A stretch of DNA of 64,000 bases from Actibacterium atlanticum (GCF_000671395.1 NZ_AQQY01000002.1:62001-126000), one strand, 5' to 3'; positions 16,977 to 25,956 are shown, counted from the first letter of the stretch. Program-made: numbers and translations. The notes: generated from the sequence alone by a model not told the origin.

Positions 16977-17886
16977 GCGCATCAATTATGACTTCGCCGA
17001 TCTTGAAGCCTTCCTTGCAGTCAAGGAAACCGGGTCATTTCATCTTGCCGCCGAGCGGCTGAACCTTTCGCAATCTGCGGTCACACGTCGGGTGCAAAAG
17101 TTAGAGACGGCCTTGGATTCGGTGCTGTTTGAACGCACCACGCGTGCGGTCAAACCCACGCTTGCCGCCAAGCGGTTACAGTCACGGGCCGAGGCGATAC
17201 TGGACGATGCGCGGGAAACCGCATCGGCCATGCGCGATGAAAGCGTCGCTTATGCCTACCAACGCAATGCGGTGGTGACGGTGGCGGTTATTCCAACCGT
17301 GGCAAAGCTGATAATTCCGGAAGCAATCCGTAGGTTCCGCAGCCAAGGCCACGGCGCGCGGTTTCGATTTTTCGACCAATCCGCCAACGCTGTCGCAGAG
17401 TCGGTTGCGAGGGCCGAGGCGGATTTCGGCATTTGTTCGATCCCGGAACTGGAGCCAAACACCCGGTTTGAATCCCTGTTCAACGACCAGATTGTGCTGG
17501 TTCTGCCAAAGGACCATCCGCTGGTCGCGCAACGCCGTTTGAACTGGACCGACATCGCCAATGAAGATCTGATTGTGCCTGCGCGGGGCACCGGCAACAG
17601 GCTTTTGATAGACGAGGCAATGGCGCGGGCGGGCTTGCCGCTTTTGTGGGCCTATGAAATCCGTCGTTCGACAACTGCCTTGGACTTTGTGTCCGAGGGA
17701 ATGGGCCTGGCCCTGTTGCCGCGTTCTGCGCTGGCCTCGTACCCGGATCGCGGCGTGGTTTTCAAACCCATCGACAACCCGACCATTCTGCGGCCCGTGG
17801 GGATGTTGAGCCGGATCGAACAAAAGCAGACGGCATCTGAGGGCGCATTCAAAGACATCATTCGCACCGTCTGCGCGACGCTTTAA
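16975..17886 (+). CDS. tcuR: LysR-family regulator, TcuR-like
   Basis: A 303-aa LysR-type regulator. The N-terminal winged helix-turn-helix (FHLAAERLNLSQSAVTRRVQKLE, about residues 22-44) is followed by a two-lobed effector-binding domain. It diverges from tcuA across 78 bp, the arrangement of tcuR and tcuABC in enteric bacteria. Regulation of tcuAB by tricarballylate is inferred from this position. Confidence 0.8.
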   Translation: MRINYDFADLEAFLAVKETGSFHLAAERLNLSQSAVTRRVQKLETALDSVLFERTTRAVKPTLAAKRLQSRAEAILDDARETASAMRDESVAYAYQRNAVVTVAVIPTVAKLIIPEAIRRFRSQGHGARFRFFDQSANAVAESVARAEADFGICSIPELEPNTRFESLFNDQIVLVLPKDHPLVAQRRLNWTDIANEDLIVPARGTGNRLLIDEAMARAGLPLLWAYEIRRSTTALDFVSEGMGLALLPRSALASYPDRGVVFKPIDNPTILRPVGMLSRIEQKQTASEGAFKDIIRTVCATL

Positions 17887-17938
17887 GCGGCCACGAACCA
17901 GCGTTTCGCGGCTGCGATATATGATGTTCTGGGAAAAT

Positions 17939-18015
17939 TGGTAGCGGAGGAGGGACTTGAACCCCCGACACGCGGATTATGATTCCGCTGCTCTAACCAC
18001 CTGAGCTACTCCGCC
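17939..18015 (-). tRNA. tRNA-Met (anticodon CAT)
   Basis: A complete 77-base cloverleaf on the minus strand. The 5' acceptor arm is GGCGGAG, the D arm GCTC...GAGC, the anticodon stem GCGGA/TCCGC with loop ATCATAA (anticodon CAT), the T arm GGGGG-TTCAAGT-CCCTC, and the 3' end carries an encoded CCA. The first acceptor pair is G-T. The body looks like alphaproteobacterial elongator tRNA-Met. A tRNA-Ile2 whose C34 is modified to lysidine has the same gene anticodon and cannot be fully excluded. The initiator form is unlikely, as it would have C1-A72. Confidence 0.93.
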
Positions 18016-18040
18016 ACGGTGAGCGGCTGATTAAGCGAAC

Positions 18041-18087
18041 GACGCGGGGGCGTCAATGGGGAAATTCGCGAATTTAGACATTTCCCC
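18041..18087 (-). terminator. Weak stem-loop region downstream of the polyamine operon
   Basis: GGGGAAAT (18058-18065) pairs with ATTTCCCC (18080-18087), and a smaller GACGC/GCGTC hairpin lies at 18041-18054. They sit between the aminotransferase stop (18095) and the tRNA. No clear T-run follows, so termination is a guess. Confidence 0.35.
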
Positions 18088-18094
18088 GACTGGC

Positions 18095-19489
18095 TTAGGC
18101 CGCCACCATCATACCGTCTGTTTTAAGGCCCGAGAGGGTCTCGTCCAGCGATTGAACCGCGCGTTCGAACAGCGTGTCGATTTCATCGCGCGAGATGATC
18201 AGAGGCGGGGCGATGATCATCCGGTCGCCCACGTGGCGCATGATCAGACCATTGGCAAAGCACCGTTCGCGACACCGAAAGCCCACGGTGCCCGGGTCAG
18301 ATGCAAACTTGGCCCGCGCGGCTTTGTCGGGCGTCAGCGCCAGCCCGGCCATCAGCCCTTTGTTGACGGTTTCGCCGACCAGCGGATGATCGGCCAACTG
18401 CGCCCATTTCTCGGTCAGGTAGGGTATTGTGTCGGCGGCGGCCTTCTCGATGATCTGTTCTTCCTGCAGGATGCGCAGGTTTTCCAAAGCCACAGCGCAG
18501 GCCACCGGATGACCTGAATAGGTATAGCCGTGGTTGAAGTCGCCGCCGTGGTCTATCACCTGCGCGACCTCGTCCGACAGGATCGACGCGCCGATGGGCA
18601 TATAGCCCGATGACAGGCCTTTGGCGGTGGTAATGATATCAGGGCGAATGTCATAGGTCTGACTGCCAAACCAGTTACCCGTGCGGCCAAATCCGGTGAT
18701 GACCTCATCTGCGATCAGCAGGATGTCATAGTCGTCGCAGATGCGCTGGATTTCAGGCCAATAGGTATCGGGCGCGACGATCACGCCACCGGCGCCTTGC
18801 ACCGGCTCGGCGATGAAGGCGGCGACGTTATCGGGGCCAACTTCATGGATCATTGCTTCCAGCTGGCGGGCACGGGCCAGGCCGAACTCCTCGGGCGACA
18901 TGTCGCCGCCTTCGCCCCACCAATAAGGCTGGTCGATATGGACGATATCCGGGATCGGCAGGCCGCCCTGCGCGTGCATCCCCGACATGCCACCAAGCGA
19001 CGCCGCGCCAACGGTTGAACCGTGATAGCCGTTCTTGCGGGCGATGATCACCTTCTTGTCAGGCTTGCCTTTGGTGGCCCAGTAGTGGCGCACCAGACGC
19101 AGGTTGGTGTCATTGGCTTCTGACCCGCCTGAGGCATAGAACACATGATTCAGATCGCCGGGCGCCAGCTCTGCCAGCTTCTGCGACAGGGCAATCACCG
19201 GCGGGTGCGATGTCTGAAAGAACGTGTTGTAGTAAGGCAGCTGCTGCATCTGGGCGTGGGCGGCATTGGCCAGTTCTTCGCGCCCATAGCCGATGTTGAC
19301 GCACCACAGCCCGGCCATGCCATCCAGAATATCCACGCCTTCACTGTCTTGCAGCATGACGCCCTTGGCGCGGGTGATCACCCGCGCGCCTTTGGCCGCA
19401 AGTTCCGCCCCGTCGGTGAACGGGTGCATGTGATGGGCCGCATCAAGCGCCTGAAGATCCTGCGTGGGCAAGTTATGCAGAATGGTCAT
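18095..19489 (-). CDS. Class III aminotransferase, putrescine-pyruvate type
   Basis: A 464-aa PLP enzyme. Seen: YASGGSEANDTNLRLVRHYW in the cofactor-phosphate region, YHGSTVGAASLGG, the acidic residue of ADEVITGFGRTG, and the PLP-binding lysine in TTAKGLSSGYMPIGA. Sequence style matches the SpuC/putrescine-pyruvate and taurine/beta-alanine-pyruvate group. It follows the polyamine ABC genes on the same strand by 48 bp, so it probably starts catabolism of imported putrescine by transamination to 4-aminobutanal. The ATG at 19489 has GAGG upstream; a GTG four codons earlier is less likely. Exact amine specificity is inferred. Confidence 0.82.
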   Translation of the reverse strand: MTILHNLPTQDLQALDAAHHMHPFTDGAELAAKGARVITRAKGVMLQDSEGVDILDGMAGLWCVNIGYGREELANAAHAQMQQLPYYNTFFQTSHPPVIALSQKLAELAPGDLNHVFYASGGSEANDTNLRLVRHYWATKGKPDKKVIIARKNGYHGSTVGAASLGGMSGMHAQGGLPIPDIVHIDQPYWWGEGGDMSPEEFGLARARQLEAMIHEVGPDNVAAFIAEPVQGAGGVIVAPDTYWPEIQRICDDYDILLIADEVITGFGRTGNWFGSQTYDIRPDIITTAKGLSSGYMPIGASILSDEVAQVIDHGGDFNHGYTYSGHPVACAVALENLRILQEEQIIEKAAADTIPYLTEKWAQLADHPLVGETVNKGLMAGLALTPDKAARAKFASDPGTVGFRCRERCFANGLIMRHVGDRMIIAPPLIISRDEIDTLFERAVQSLDETLSGLKTDGMMVAA

Positions 19490-19537
19490 GGGAAACCTCA
19501 CTTATTGATCGTATTGGCGGGCGCGGGGCCCGCATGT

Positions 19538-20611
19538 TCAAAGCGCGCTGTCGGGCAGCACCAGCATGTCTTCGGGGCGCCACCAGGCGCAGATGTCTGA
19601 TCCGAACGCGGTTTTCATCAGCTGGTCGGCATCGGCCTCGGTGACCAGAGCGGTGATTGACGGGTGGCCCTCGACCCGGACTTCGACGATCGAGTTCATG
19701 CCCTGAAAGGCCACATCACCCAGCCGGCCGTTCACCGCAATGGCACCTTCAGGCGCGTCAGGGCCAACGCGCACCCGTTCGGGGCGCACAGCAAGGGTTT
19801 GTTTTTCGCCTTGGGCCGGGGGCAGGGCAACGGGAGGCAATACATCGCTCAGCAGCGCGCCGTCCTCTACGCCGGTCACGTCGAACATGTTGATCGAGCC
19901 GATGAAATCCGCGACGAAACGATCCACCGGGGCTTTGTACAGCTCGGCCGGGGTGCCCAACTGGCGCAGGCGTCCGGCGTCAAGCACAGCGACGCGGTCG
20001 GCCATGGCCAAAGCCTCGGACTGGTCGTGGGTGACCATCACGAAGGACACGCCGACGGTTTCTTGCAGCTTAACCAGCTCAAGGCGCATGGCGTCGCGCA
20101 GCTTGGCGTCCAGCGCCGACAGCGGTTCATCCAGCAACAGCACGCGCGGGCGTTTCACCAACGCACGGGCCAGCGCCACCCGCTGGCGTTGCCCCCCTGA
20201 CAGCTGGTCGGGTTTGCGGTTGGCGAAAGGGGCCAGATGGACCTGTTCCAAGGCCTCTTGCACCTTCGGGCCAATCTCGGATTTGGGCAGTTTCTCAAGC
20301 TTTAGGCCGTAGGCGACGTTTTCGGCCACAGTCATATGCGGGAACACCGCATAGCTTTGGAACACCATGTTCACCGGGCGCTTGTTGGCGGGGATGTCGG
20401 TCATATCCTCGCCGCCGATCTGCACCACGCCCGAGGATGCGGTTTCCAGCCCGGCGATGATCCGCAGCAACGTGGATTTGCCGCAGCCCGAGGGGCCAAG
20501 CAGCGCGAAAATCTCGCCCGGCATGATGTCGATATTGATGCCTTCCAGCGCGGTGAAATTACCGAAATACTTGGACACGTCGTGGATGGAGATGATCGGG
20601 GCGTCGCTCAT
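19538..20611 (-). CDS. potG: Polyamine ABC transporter ATP-binding protein
   Basis: A 357-aa ATPase. Walker A LLGPSGCGKSTLLRI is near residue 37, the Q-loop MVFQSYAVFP near 80, the signature LSGGQRQRVALARAL near 138, Walker B VLLLDEPLSALD near 158 and the switch histidine in MVTHDQSEAL. A C-terminal TOBE-like domain covers about 240-357. It overlaps the upstream permease by four bases. PotG (putrescine) and PotA (spermidine) cannot be separated by sequence alone; the aminotransferase neighbour hints at putrescine. Confidence 0.88.
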   Translation of the reverse strand: MSDAPIISIHDVSKYFGNFTALEGINIDIMPGEIFALLGPSGCGKSTLLRIIAGLETASSGVVQIGGEDMTDIPANKRPVNMVFQSYAVFPHMTVAENVAYGLKLEKLPKSEIGPKVQEALEQVHLAPFANRKPDQLSGGQRQRVALARALVKRPRVLLLDEPLSALDAKLRDAMRLELVKLQETVGVSFVMVTHDQSEALAMADRVAVLDAGRLRQLGTPAELYKAPVDRFVADFIGSINMFDVTGVEDGALLSDVLPPVALPPAQGEKQTLAVRPERVRVGPDAPEGAIAVNGRLGDVAFQGMNSIVEVRVEGHPSITALVTEADADQLMKTAFGSDICAWWRPEDMLVLPDSAL

Positions 20612-21447
20612 TTCTCGGTGTCTCCGATGTTCTGGAAGCGCATGGCAAGGGCGGTCACGACCAGCGTGACAAGGATCAGGATGGTCGAGGCGGCGTTGAT
20701 CTCGGGCGTCACGGAAAACCGCACCATCGAGTAAACCTTGACCGGGAAGGTCACGGTATTGGGGCCTGAGGTGAAGAAGGTGATGACGAAATCATCCAAG
20801 GACAGCGTGAAGGCCAGCAACGCGCCCGCGATCAGGCCGGGGCGCATATGCGGCAGCAGGATGTCGCGGAACACTTGGAATTCGGATGCGCCGAGGTCTT
20901 TGGCGGCCTCTTCCATCTCGCGGTTGAAGCTGGACAGGCGCGTTCGGATCACCATGGCCGCGAAGGGGAAGGAAAAGGTGATATGCGCGATGATGATGTT
21001 GGTCAGGTTGAAGGGATAGGGCGTGCCCTGTGGCATCTGGAAGCCTATGGCGGAAAAGAACACCGCAAGGCTGACACCCATACAGATTTCCGGGATCACG
21101 ATGGGCAGGGCCACCATGCCACTAAACACGGGTTTTAGCGGAAAGCGGAAACGCCACAGCACGACAGCGGTCATCGCCCCCAGGATAACGGCGAAAACCG
21201 TCGACACCACAGCGATGGTCAAGGAGTTCACGAAGGCTTCAACCAGACTGTCGTTGTTGAAGGCCTTTTCGTAATACTTGGTGGTGAAGCCCTTCCAGAT
21301 CACATTCCCGCCGCGACGCGAGTTGTTGAACGAGAAGATGATCATCACAATGATCGGGGCATAAAGGAAGATCGTGCCCAGCAGGAAGATCAGCCGCATC
21401 GAGGGCTTACCGGCATAGTCGAACGGGTTGCGGCGCTGTTTAACCAT
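20608..21447 (-). CDS. potI: Polyamine ABC transporter permease (PotI/PotC type)
   Basis: A 279-aa inner-membrane permease with about six hydrophobic segments and the EAA coupling motif MEEAAKDLGASEFQVFRDILLPHMRPG near residue 170. The ATG at 21447 gives an eight-base overlap with the end of potH; a longer frame starting at 21552 would lie inside potH and was rejected. Pairs with PotH to form the channel. Confidence 0.87.
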   Translation of the reverse strand: MVKQRRNPFDYAGKPSMRLIFLLGTIFLYAPIIVMIIFSFNNSRRGGNVIWKGFTTKYYEKAFNNDSLVEAFVNSLTIAVVSTVFAVILGAMTAVVLWRFRFPLKPVFSGMVALPIVIPEICMGVSLAVFFSAIGFQMPQGTPYPFNLTNIIIAHITFSFPFAAMVIRTRLSSFNREMEEAAKDLGASEFQVFRDILLPHMRPGLIAGALLAFTLSLDDFVITFFTSGPNTVTFPVKVYSMVRFSVTPEINAASTILILVTLVVTALAMRFQNIGDTEK

Positions 21448-22360
21448 CGCGTTGCCCCCCTTTGCGCATCTCGTAAATGGCCTGCAGAGCCAGAAGGATG
21501 AAGGTGATGTAGAGCAGGAACAGCGACAGCGCCGCGCCAAAGGGCCAGTCATTGGCCGATTTGAACTGGCGCGAGATCACATTGGCGATCATGTCGACCT
21601 GCCCGCGCCCCAGCATGTCGGGCGTCAGGAACGACCCAAGCATTGGGATGAAGGTGATGATCGCGGCGGTGGCGACACCGACCATGGTGAGTGGCAATAG
21701 GATCGAGCGGAAGGTGCGCCATTGGCTGGCGCCCAGATCAAGGCTGGCCTCAAGATAGTTGCGATCAAGGCGTTCCAGCGCGGAGTAGATCGGCAAAACG
21801 GTAAAGGGCAGGTGCACATAGACCAAGCCGATCACCACACCCAATGGCGTTCCAAGGAACTTGATCGGGACGAAGCTTTCGCCCAGCAGGTTCAGCGCGC
21901 CCAGCCCAATCAGATCCAACGCGCCATCGCCGAGATTCCAGAACCATTCGAGCAGATCATTCAGGCGCCCGCGGGTGCCCAGAATGTTCAGCAGCGCATA
22001 GGTGCGGATCAGAAGGTTGGTCCAGAAGGGCAGAATGATGATCAGCAAAAGCCAAGGTTTTGCCCCGCGTGAAGCGGTGGCGATGACCAGCGCAAGCGGA
22101 TAGCCGATCAGCAGGCAGATCGCGGTGGAGGTCACCGACAGCAGCAGCGAGCGCCAGAAGAGCACCAGAATCTCGGATTCAAACAGGCGTTTGTAGTTTT
22201 CGAGCGTCCAGGTGGTCTTGATTTCCGTGAGGGAGACGTTTTCGCCAAAGCTGTAAACCCAGATGATTGCCAGCGGCACAAAGAAGAACAGCATCAGCCA
22301 TCCGGCGGTGGGGCCGAAGAAGGCGAAGAAGACGCGGATGTTCTTGCGGAAGCTTTCCAT
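21440..22360 (-). CDS. potH: Polyamine ABC transporter permease (PotH/PotB type)
   Basis: A 306-aa inner-membrane permease with six or so hydrophobic segments and an EAA-like motif YLEASLDLGASQWRTFRSILLP near residue 205. It follows potF after a 77-bp gap filled by a 15-bp perfect hairpin. No strong Shine-Dalgarno is visible close to the ATG at 22360. Confidence 0.87.
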   Translation of the reverse strand: MESFRKNIRVFFAFFGPTAGWLMLFFFVPLAIIWVYSFGENVSLTEIKTTWTLENYKRLFESEILVLFWRSLLLSVTSTAICLLIGYPLALVIATASRGAKPWLLLIIILPFWTNLLIRTYALLNILGTRGRLNDLLEWFWNLGDGALDLIGLGALNLLGESFVPIKFLGTPLGVVIGLVYVHLPFTVLPIYSALERLDRNYLEASLDLGASQWRTFRSILLPLTMVGVATAAIITFIPMLGSFLTPDMLGRGQVDMIANVISRQFKSANDWPFGAALSLFLLYITFILLALQAIYEMRKGGQRDG

Positions 22361-22391
22361 GGGGCATCAATGGGGTTGGGAAAAGGAGGGA

Positions 22392-22426
22392 GGCGCGGGG
22401 CGGGGGATCGACCCCCGCCCCGCGCC
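22392..22426 (-). terminator. Very stable intercistronic hairpin between potF and potH
   Basis: The arms at 22392-22406 and 22412-22426 are 15-bp exact reverse complements, all G-C, with the five-base loop ATCGA. On the minus strand it follows the potF stop by 11 bases and precedes potH by about 30. It lacks a T-run, so it is better read as an mRNA-stabilising or attenuating element that raises the ratio of binding protein to permease (inference). Confidence 0.75.
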
Positions 22427-22437
22427 CGGCTGGCTTA

Positions 22438-23508
22438 TCAGCCCGCCGCTTTCACGCGGGTCCAGGCGGCATCGATTTTGGCGATGACGTCCTGACCGGG
22501 GAAGATCGACACTTCGGAGTTGGCCATGGCCTCGCCCGAGGGGAAGATTGCCGGGTTCTCATTATACTCGGGCCCCAGCAGCGCGCGCGCGGCTGTGTTG
22601 GGGGTGGCGTAGTAGATGAAATCGGCGATGGCCGCACCGGCCTCGGCACCCAGAATGTAGTTGATCAGTGCATGCGCACCTTCGGGATTGGGGCCGCCGG
22701 CTGGGATGCACAGGTCATCTTCCCACAACAGGCCGCCTTCTTTGGGCACGACGTAGCCGATGTCGTCATCCTCATCCATGGCTTGCAGGATGTCGCCGTT
22801 CCATTCCATGGCCAGATCGACCTCACCCGCCAGCAGCAGGTCCTGACCATTGTCTGGTGCAAAGGCGGTGATGCGCGACTTTTGCGCGATAATCATGGCC
22901 TCAGCCGCGGCGATGTTTTCATCGGTCCAATCGTTGAGCGACTTGCCCATCAGCTTCATCGCCATCTGCATGACGGTCTGGGCTTCGCTGAGGGTGGCGA
23001 TGCGGCCGGCGTATTCATCCGAGGTCAGCAGGTCAGCCCAGCTGTCAGGCGTTTTGGAGACGGCAGACTTGCGATAGCCGATGCCGATGGTGCCCCACAT
23101 ATACGGCATGGTGTATTTGCGACCCGGGTCGTGCGCCGGGTTTGCAAAGCCGGGATCCAGATTCTTCATGTTCGGGATTTTCGAGTGATCCAGCGGCACC
23201 AGCATGTCAGCCTGGATCATACGTTCAACATAGTCATTTGTTGGCACGATCAGATCATAGCCCGGATTGCCGTTGCGCATTTTGGCGAACAGTTCGTCAT
23301 TGTCGGCGAACAGGTCGTATTGCACATCAATGCCGGTTGCACCGGTGAAATCATCCAGTGTGGTTTCACCGATATAGGTGTCCCAGTTGTAGAAGTTCAC
23401 CTGACCACCTTCGGCGCGCGCGCCTTTGGGCAGGTTCAGGGTCAGGCCAACTGCTGCTGCGCCTTGCAGCAGGTTTCGGCGGGAAATGGGAAGGCGGGAT
23501 TTGCGCAT
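22438..23508 (-). CDS. potF: Polyamine-binding periplasmic protein
   Basis: A 356-aa extracytoplasmic solute-binding protein of the PotD/PotF family. The N-terminus has a twin-arginine-like signal (SRRNLLQGAAAVGLTLNL, about 9-26) ending near ARAEGG, so export may be through Tat. The mature part begins VNFYNWDTYIG, the usual start of polyamine receptors, and has GNPGYDLIVPTNDYVERM and AMEWNGDILQAM typical of the ligand cleft. First gene of the operon; its promoter region is shared with the divergent GntR regulator. Confidence 0.87.
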   Translation of the reverse strand: MRKSRLPISRRNLLQGAAAVGLTLNLPKGARAEGGQVNFYNWDTYIGETTLDDFTGATGIDVQYDLFADNDELFAKMRNGNPGYDLIVPTNDYVERMIQADMLVPLDHSKIPNMKNLDPGFANPAHDPGRKYTMPYMWGTIGIGYRKSAVSKTPDSWADLLTSDEYAGRIATLSEAQTVMQMAMKLMGKSLNDWTDENIAAAEAMIIAQKSRITAFAPDNGQDLLLAGEVDLAMEWNGDILQAMDEDDDIGYVVPKEGGLLWEDDLCIPAGGPNPEGAHALINYILGAEAGAAIADFIYYATPNTAARALLGPEYNENPAIFPSGEAMANSEVSIFPGQDVIAKIDAAWTRVKAAG

Positions 23509-23551
23509 GGCTTCATACTCCTGTCGGGCCCCTCGTCAGGCGAGGGTTGAT

Positions 23552-23563
23552 GTGTTATAACAC
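23552..23563. promoter_or_regulatory. Candidate GntR operator, perfect 12-bp palindrome
   Basis: GTGTTATAACAC is a perfect palindrome in the 168-bp gap between divergent potF (start 23508) and the GntR gene (start 23677). Twelve bases on, GAAACG (23565-23570) and CGTTTC (23579-23584) form a second dyad. FCD-type GntR regulators bind short palindromes of this size, so control of the pot operon and autoregulation are inferred. Confidence 0.5.
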
Positions 23564-23676
23564 TGAAACGCTACACTGCGTTTCGAAACTTCTCAAGAAG
23601 AACCTCGTGATCCTTGCGCTTACAAGCACAAACGTCTCAAATTGCCTAAGAGTTTACCACGGACAGGGGAAAGCAT

Positions 23677-24348
23677 TTGCCAGCAGACACGACATCAACT
23701 TCATTCCGACCCAACACGATCGCAGATGACCTGCAGCATACGCTGCGGGTATCATTGTTTTCCGGGGGGTATGCCCCGGGGCAGAAAATCTCGATCCGCA
23801 AATTGGCCGAGGAACACGACGTGTCTGTTATCCCCGCGCGCGATGCCCTGCGGGCGCTGGTTGCCGAAGGTGTGCTGGCGTTTACTGATAGCCGCACCAT
23901 CGCAGTCCCGGTGCCAGATGCCCAACGCCTGAGCGACATCCGCTTTGCACGTACCAGTTTGGAGTGCGAGCTGGCCCGGCGCGCCTTTCCCCGTTTCTCG
24001 GCCACAGAACGGGCGGCGCTGCGCAGCATTGATCATGCATTGGACCAGGCGATTGAAGACAACGATATCCGGGCCTATGCGCAGGGGAACTTCGATTTCC
24101 ACTTTTACATCTATAAGCGGGCCGAAGCTTCGGTGATGCTGAATTTGGTTGAAACCTTGTGGATGCTTTATGCGCCCAGCATGCGTGAAGTCTGTACGAT
24201 GTATGGCGCAACCAACATTGCGCATGACTATCATCGGGCGGCGATGACAGCTTTGGATCAAGGTGACGAAGACGCATTTGTCGATGCCATCGCCAATGAC
24301 ATCGCGCAGGGTATGGATTTTATTGAAGCAGGCGGCCACCAGAATTGA
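23677..24348 (+). CDS. GntR-family regulator with FCD ligand domain
   Basis: A 223-aa regulator. The N-terminal winged helix covers about residues 13-75 (ISIRKLAEEHDVSVIPARDALRALVAEGVL). The C-terminal all-helical FCD domain has the metal/ligand histidine pattern NFDFHFYIYKRA and HDYHRAAMTAL. The start is TTG at 23677 with AGGGGA seven bases upstream; no better in-frame start precedes the HTH. It diverges from the polyamine operon, its likely target. Confidence 0.8.
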   Translation: MPADTTSTSFRPNTIADDLQHTLRVSLFSGGYAPGQKISIRKLAEEHDVSVIPARDALRALVAEGVLAFTDSRTIAVPVPDAQRLSDIRFARTSLECELARRAFPRFSATERAALRSIDHALDQAIEDNDIRAYAQGNFDFHFYIYKRAEASVMLNLVETLWMLYAPSMREVCTMYGATNIAHDYHRAAMTALDQGDEDAFVDAIANDIAQGMDFIEAGGHQN

Positions 24349-24426
24349 TTGTGCCGCAGCCAGTTTAGGCGCTAGCATTCCAGTAGTTTTACATTGCCGC
24401 GCTGTTTGGCGGCTGGGAGGAATAGG

Positions 24427-25539
24427 ATGAGAACACGTGCAGCTGTGGCCATGGGCCCGGGCCTACCCCTGGAAGTGATGGACGTGAACCTTGAGGGCCC
24501 CAAGGCCGGAGAGGTGCTGATAGAGATCAAAGCGACCGGCCTGTGTCACACCGATGAATTTACCCGCTCGGGTGATGACCCTGAAGGTATATTTCCCGCG
24601 ATTCTGGGCCACGAAGGCGCAGGCGTGGTGATTGAGGTCGGTGAAGGTGTCACCAGCCTTGAGGTTGGGGATCACGTCATCCCGCTGTACACGCCGGAAT
24701 GTCGCGAATGCGAATACTGCCTGAACCCCAAGACCAACCTGTGCCAGTCGATTCGGTCCACACAGGGGCAGGGGCTGCTGCCCGATGGCTCGACCCGGTT
24801 TTCGATGCTGGATGGCACGCCGATTCACCATTACATGGGCTGTTCGACCTTTGCCAATCATACGGTGGTGCCTGAGATCGCGCTGGCCAAGATTCGCAAG
24901 GACGCCCCCTTTGACAAGGTTTGCTATATCGGCTGCGGCGTCACCACGGGCATAGGTGCGGTGATCAACACCGCCAAGGTCGAGATTGGCTCTCGCTGTG
25001 TGGTGTTCGGGCTGGGAGGCATTGGTCTGAATGTCATTCAGGGCCTGCGTATGGCGGGTGCGGATCAGATTGTTGGCGTTGACCTGAACGACAGCAAAGA
25101 GGATATGGCCCGCCAGTTCGGGCTGACCGACTTTGTGAACCCTTCGAAGGTGGATGGTGACGTGGTCGCCCATCTGGTCGATCTGACCAAAGGTGGCGCT
25201 GATTACACGTTTGATGCCACGGGCAATGTGAACGTGATGCGCACCGCGCTTGAATGCGCCCACAAGGGGTGGGGCGAAAGCATCATCATCGGGGTGGCGC
25301 CTGCGGGGGCTGAAATCTCGACCCGGCCTTTCCAGCTGGTCACCGGGCGCGTGTGGCGTGGGACTGCCTTTGGGGGCGCCAAGGGGCGCTCTGATGTGCC
25401 CAAGATCGTCGATTGGTATATGGACGGCAAGATTGAGATTGATCCCATGATCACCCACAAGCTGTCACTGGATCAGATCAACGAAGGGTTTGAGCTGATG
25501 CATGAAGGCAAATCCATCCGCGCGGTGGTGGAATTCTGA
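24427..25539 (+). CDS. frmA: S-(hydroxymethyl)glutathione dehydrogenase / class III alcohol dehydrogenase
   Basis: A 370-aa zinc enzyme that oxidises the glutathione adduct of formaldehyde to S-formylglutathione with NAD. Catalytic zinc ligands are C40, the HE of GHEGAG (62-63) and the Cys in [11 protein letters not shown]. The structural zinc site is C92, C95, C98 and C106 (ECRECEYC...NLC). The NAD motif is [24 protein letters not shown] precedes the ATG. Formaldehyde can arise from N- or C1-methyl compounds taken up by marine bacteria, but no gene in the window links directly. A partner formylglutathione hydrolase is not adjacent. Confidence 0.85.
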   Translation: MRTRAAVAMGPGLPLEVMDVNLEGPKAGEVLIEIKATGLCHTDEFTRSGDDPEGIFPAILGHEGAGVVIEVGEGVTSLEVGDHVIPLYTPECRECEYCLNPKTNLCQSIRSTQGQGLLPDGSTRFSMLDGTPIHHYMGCSTFANHTVVPEIALAKIRKDAPFDKVCYIGCGVTTGIGAVINTAKVEIGSRCVVFGLGGIGLNVIQGLRMAGADQIVGVDLNDSKEDMARQFGLTDFVNPSKVDGDVVAHLVDLTKGGADYTFDATGNVNVMRTALECAHKGWGESIIIGVAPAGAEISTRPFQLVTGRVWRGTAFGGAKGRSDVPKIVDWYMDGKIEIDPMITHKLSLDQINEGFELMHEGKSIRAVVEF

Positions 25540-25553
25540 AGATGTGACCCAAA

Positions 25554-25577
25554 GCGCGCCCCATACGCGGGGCGCGC
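25554..25577 (+). terminator. GC-rich stem-loop between frmA and uraH
   Basis: Nine-bp arms GCGCGCCCC (25554-25562) and GGGGCGCGC (25569-25577) with loop ATACGC. No T-run follows. Could be a weak terminator or mRNA-stability element. Confidence 0.5.
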
Positions 25578-25596
25578 GTGACAAAGGAAAAAGCGA

Positions 25597-25956
25597 ATGG
25601 CCGAAGGCTATCTGACCACTCACGTTCTGGACACCGCATGCGGCGTGCCCGCCCAAGGCATCACGATTTTGCTTTATCGGGTGTCGGGCAACAGTCACCG
25701 CAAGATCGCTGAGGCCGTGACAAATGACGATGGTCGCACGGATATGCCCCTTCTGCCCGCAGGCGAAATGAAGGCCGGAGACTATGAGCTGATCTTTCAG
25801 GTCGAAGACTATCTGCGAAACTCGGGGCAGGTCGAAGACGAGGTGCTGTTTCTTGGCCAGATCCCGATCCGCTTTGGGGTCTGCGACGAAAGCCTGCACT
25901 ATCATGTGCCGCTTTTGCTCTCGCCCTATGGGTATTCCACCTATCGCGGCAGTTAA
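25597..25956 (+). CDS. uraH: 5-hydroxyisourate hydrolase (transthyretin-like)
   Basis: A 119-aa tetrameric enzyme of uric acid breakdown that hydrolyses 5-hydroxyisourate to OHCU. Seen: the N-terminal signature THVLDTACGVPA with the catalytic His, the Arg of ILLYRV, DDGRTD, and the C-terminal hallmark YRGS. Length is normal. No other purine-catabolism gene lies in the window, so this copy is separated from its usual partners. The stop overlaps the convergent gene by four bases. Confidence 0.88.
   Translation: MAEGYLTTHVLDTACGVPAQGITILLYRVSGNSHRKIAEAVTNDDGRTDMPLLPAGEMKAGDYELIFQVEDYLRNSGQVEDEVLFLGQIPIRFGVCDESLHYHVPLLLSPYGYSTYRGS

Noticed and set aside
22267-23550. 427-aa frame opposite potF and the potF-potH gap
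   Set aside because: Crosses a gene boundary and a hairpin on the other strand; potF is clear.
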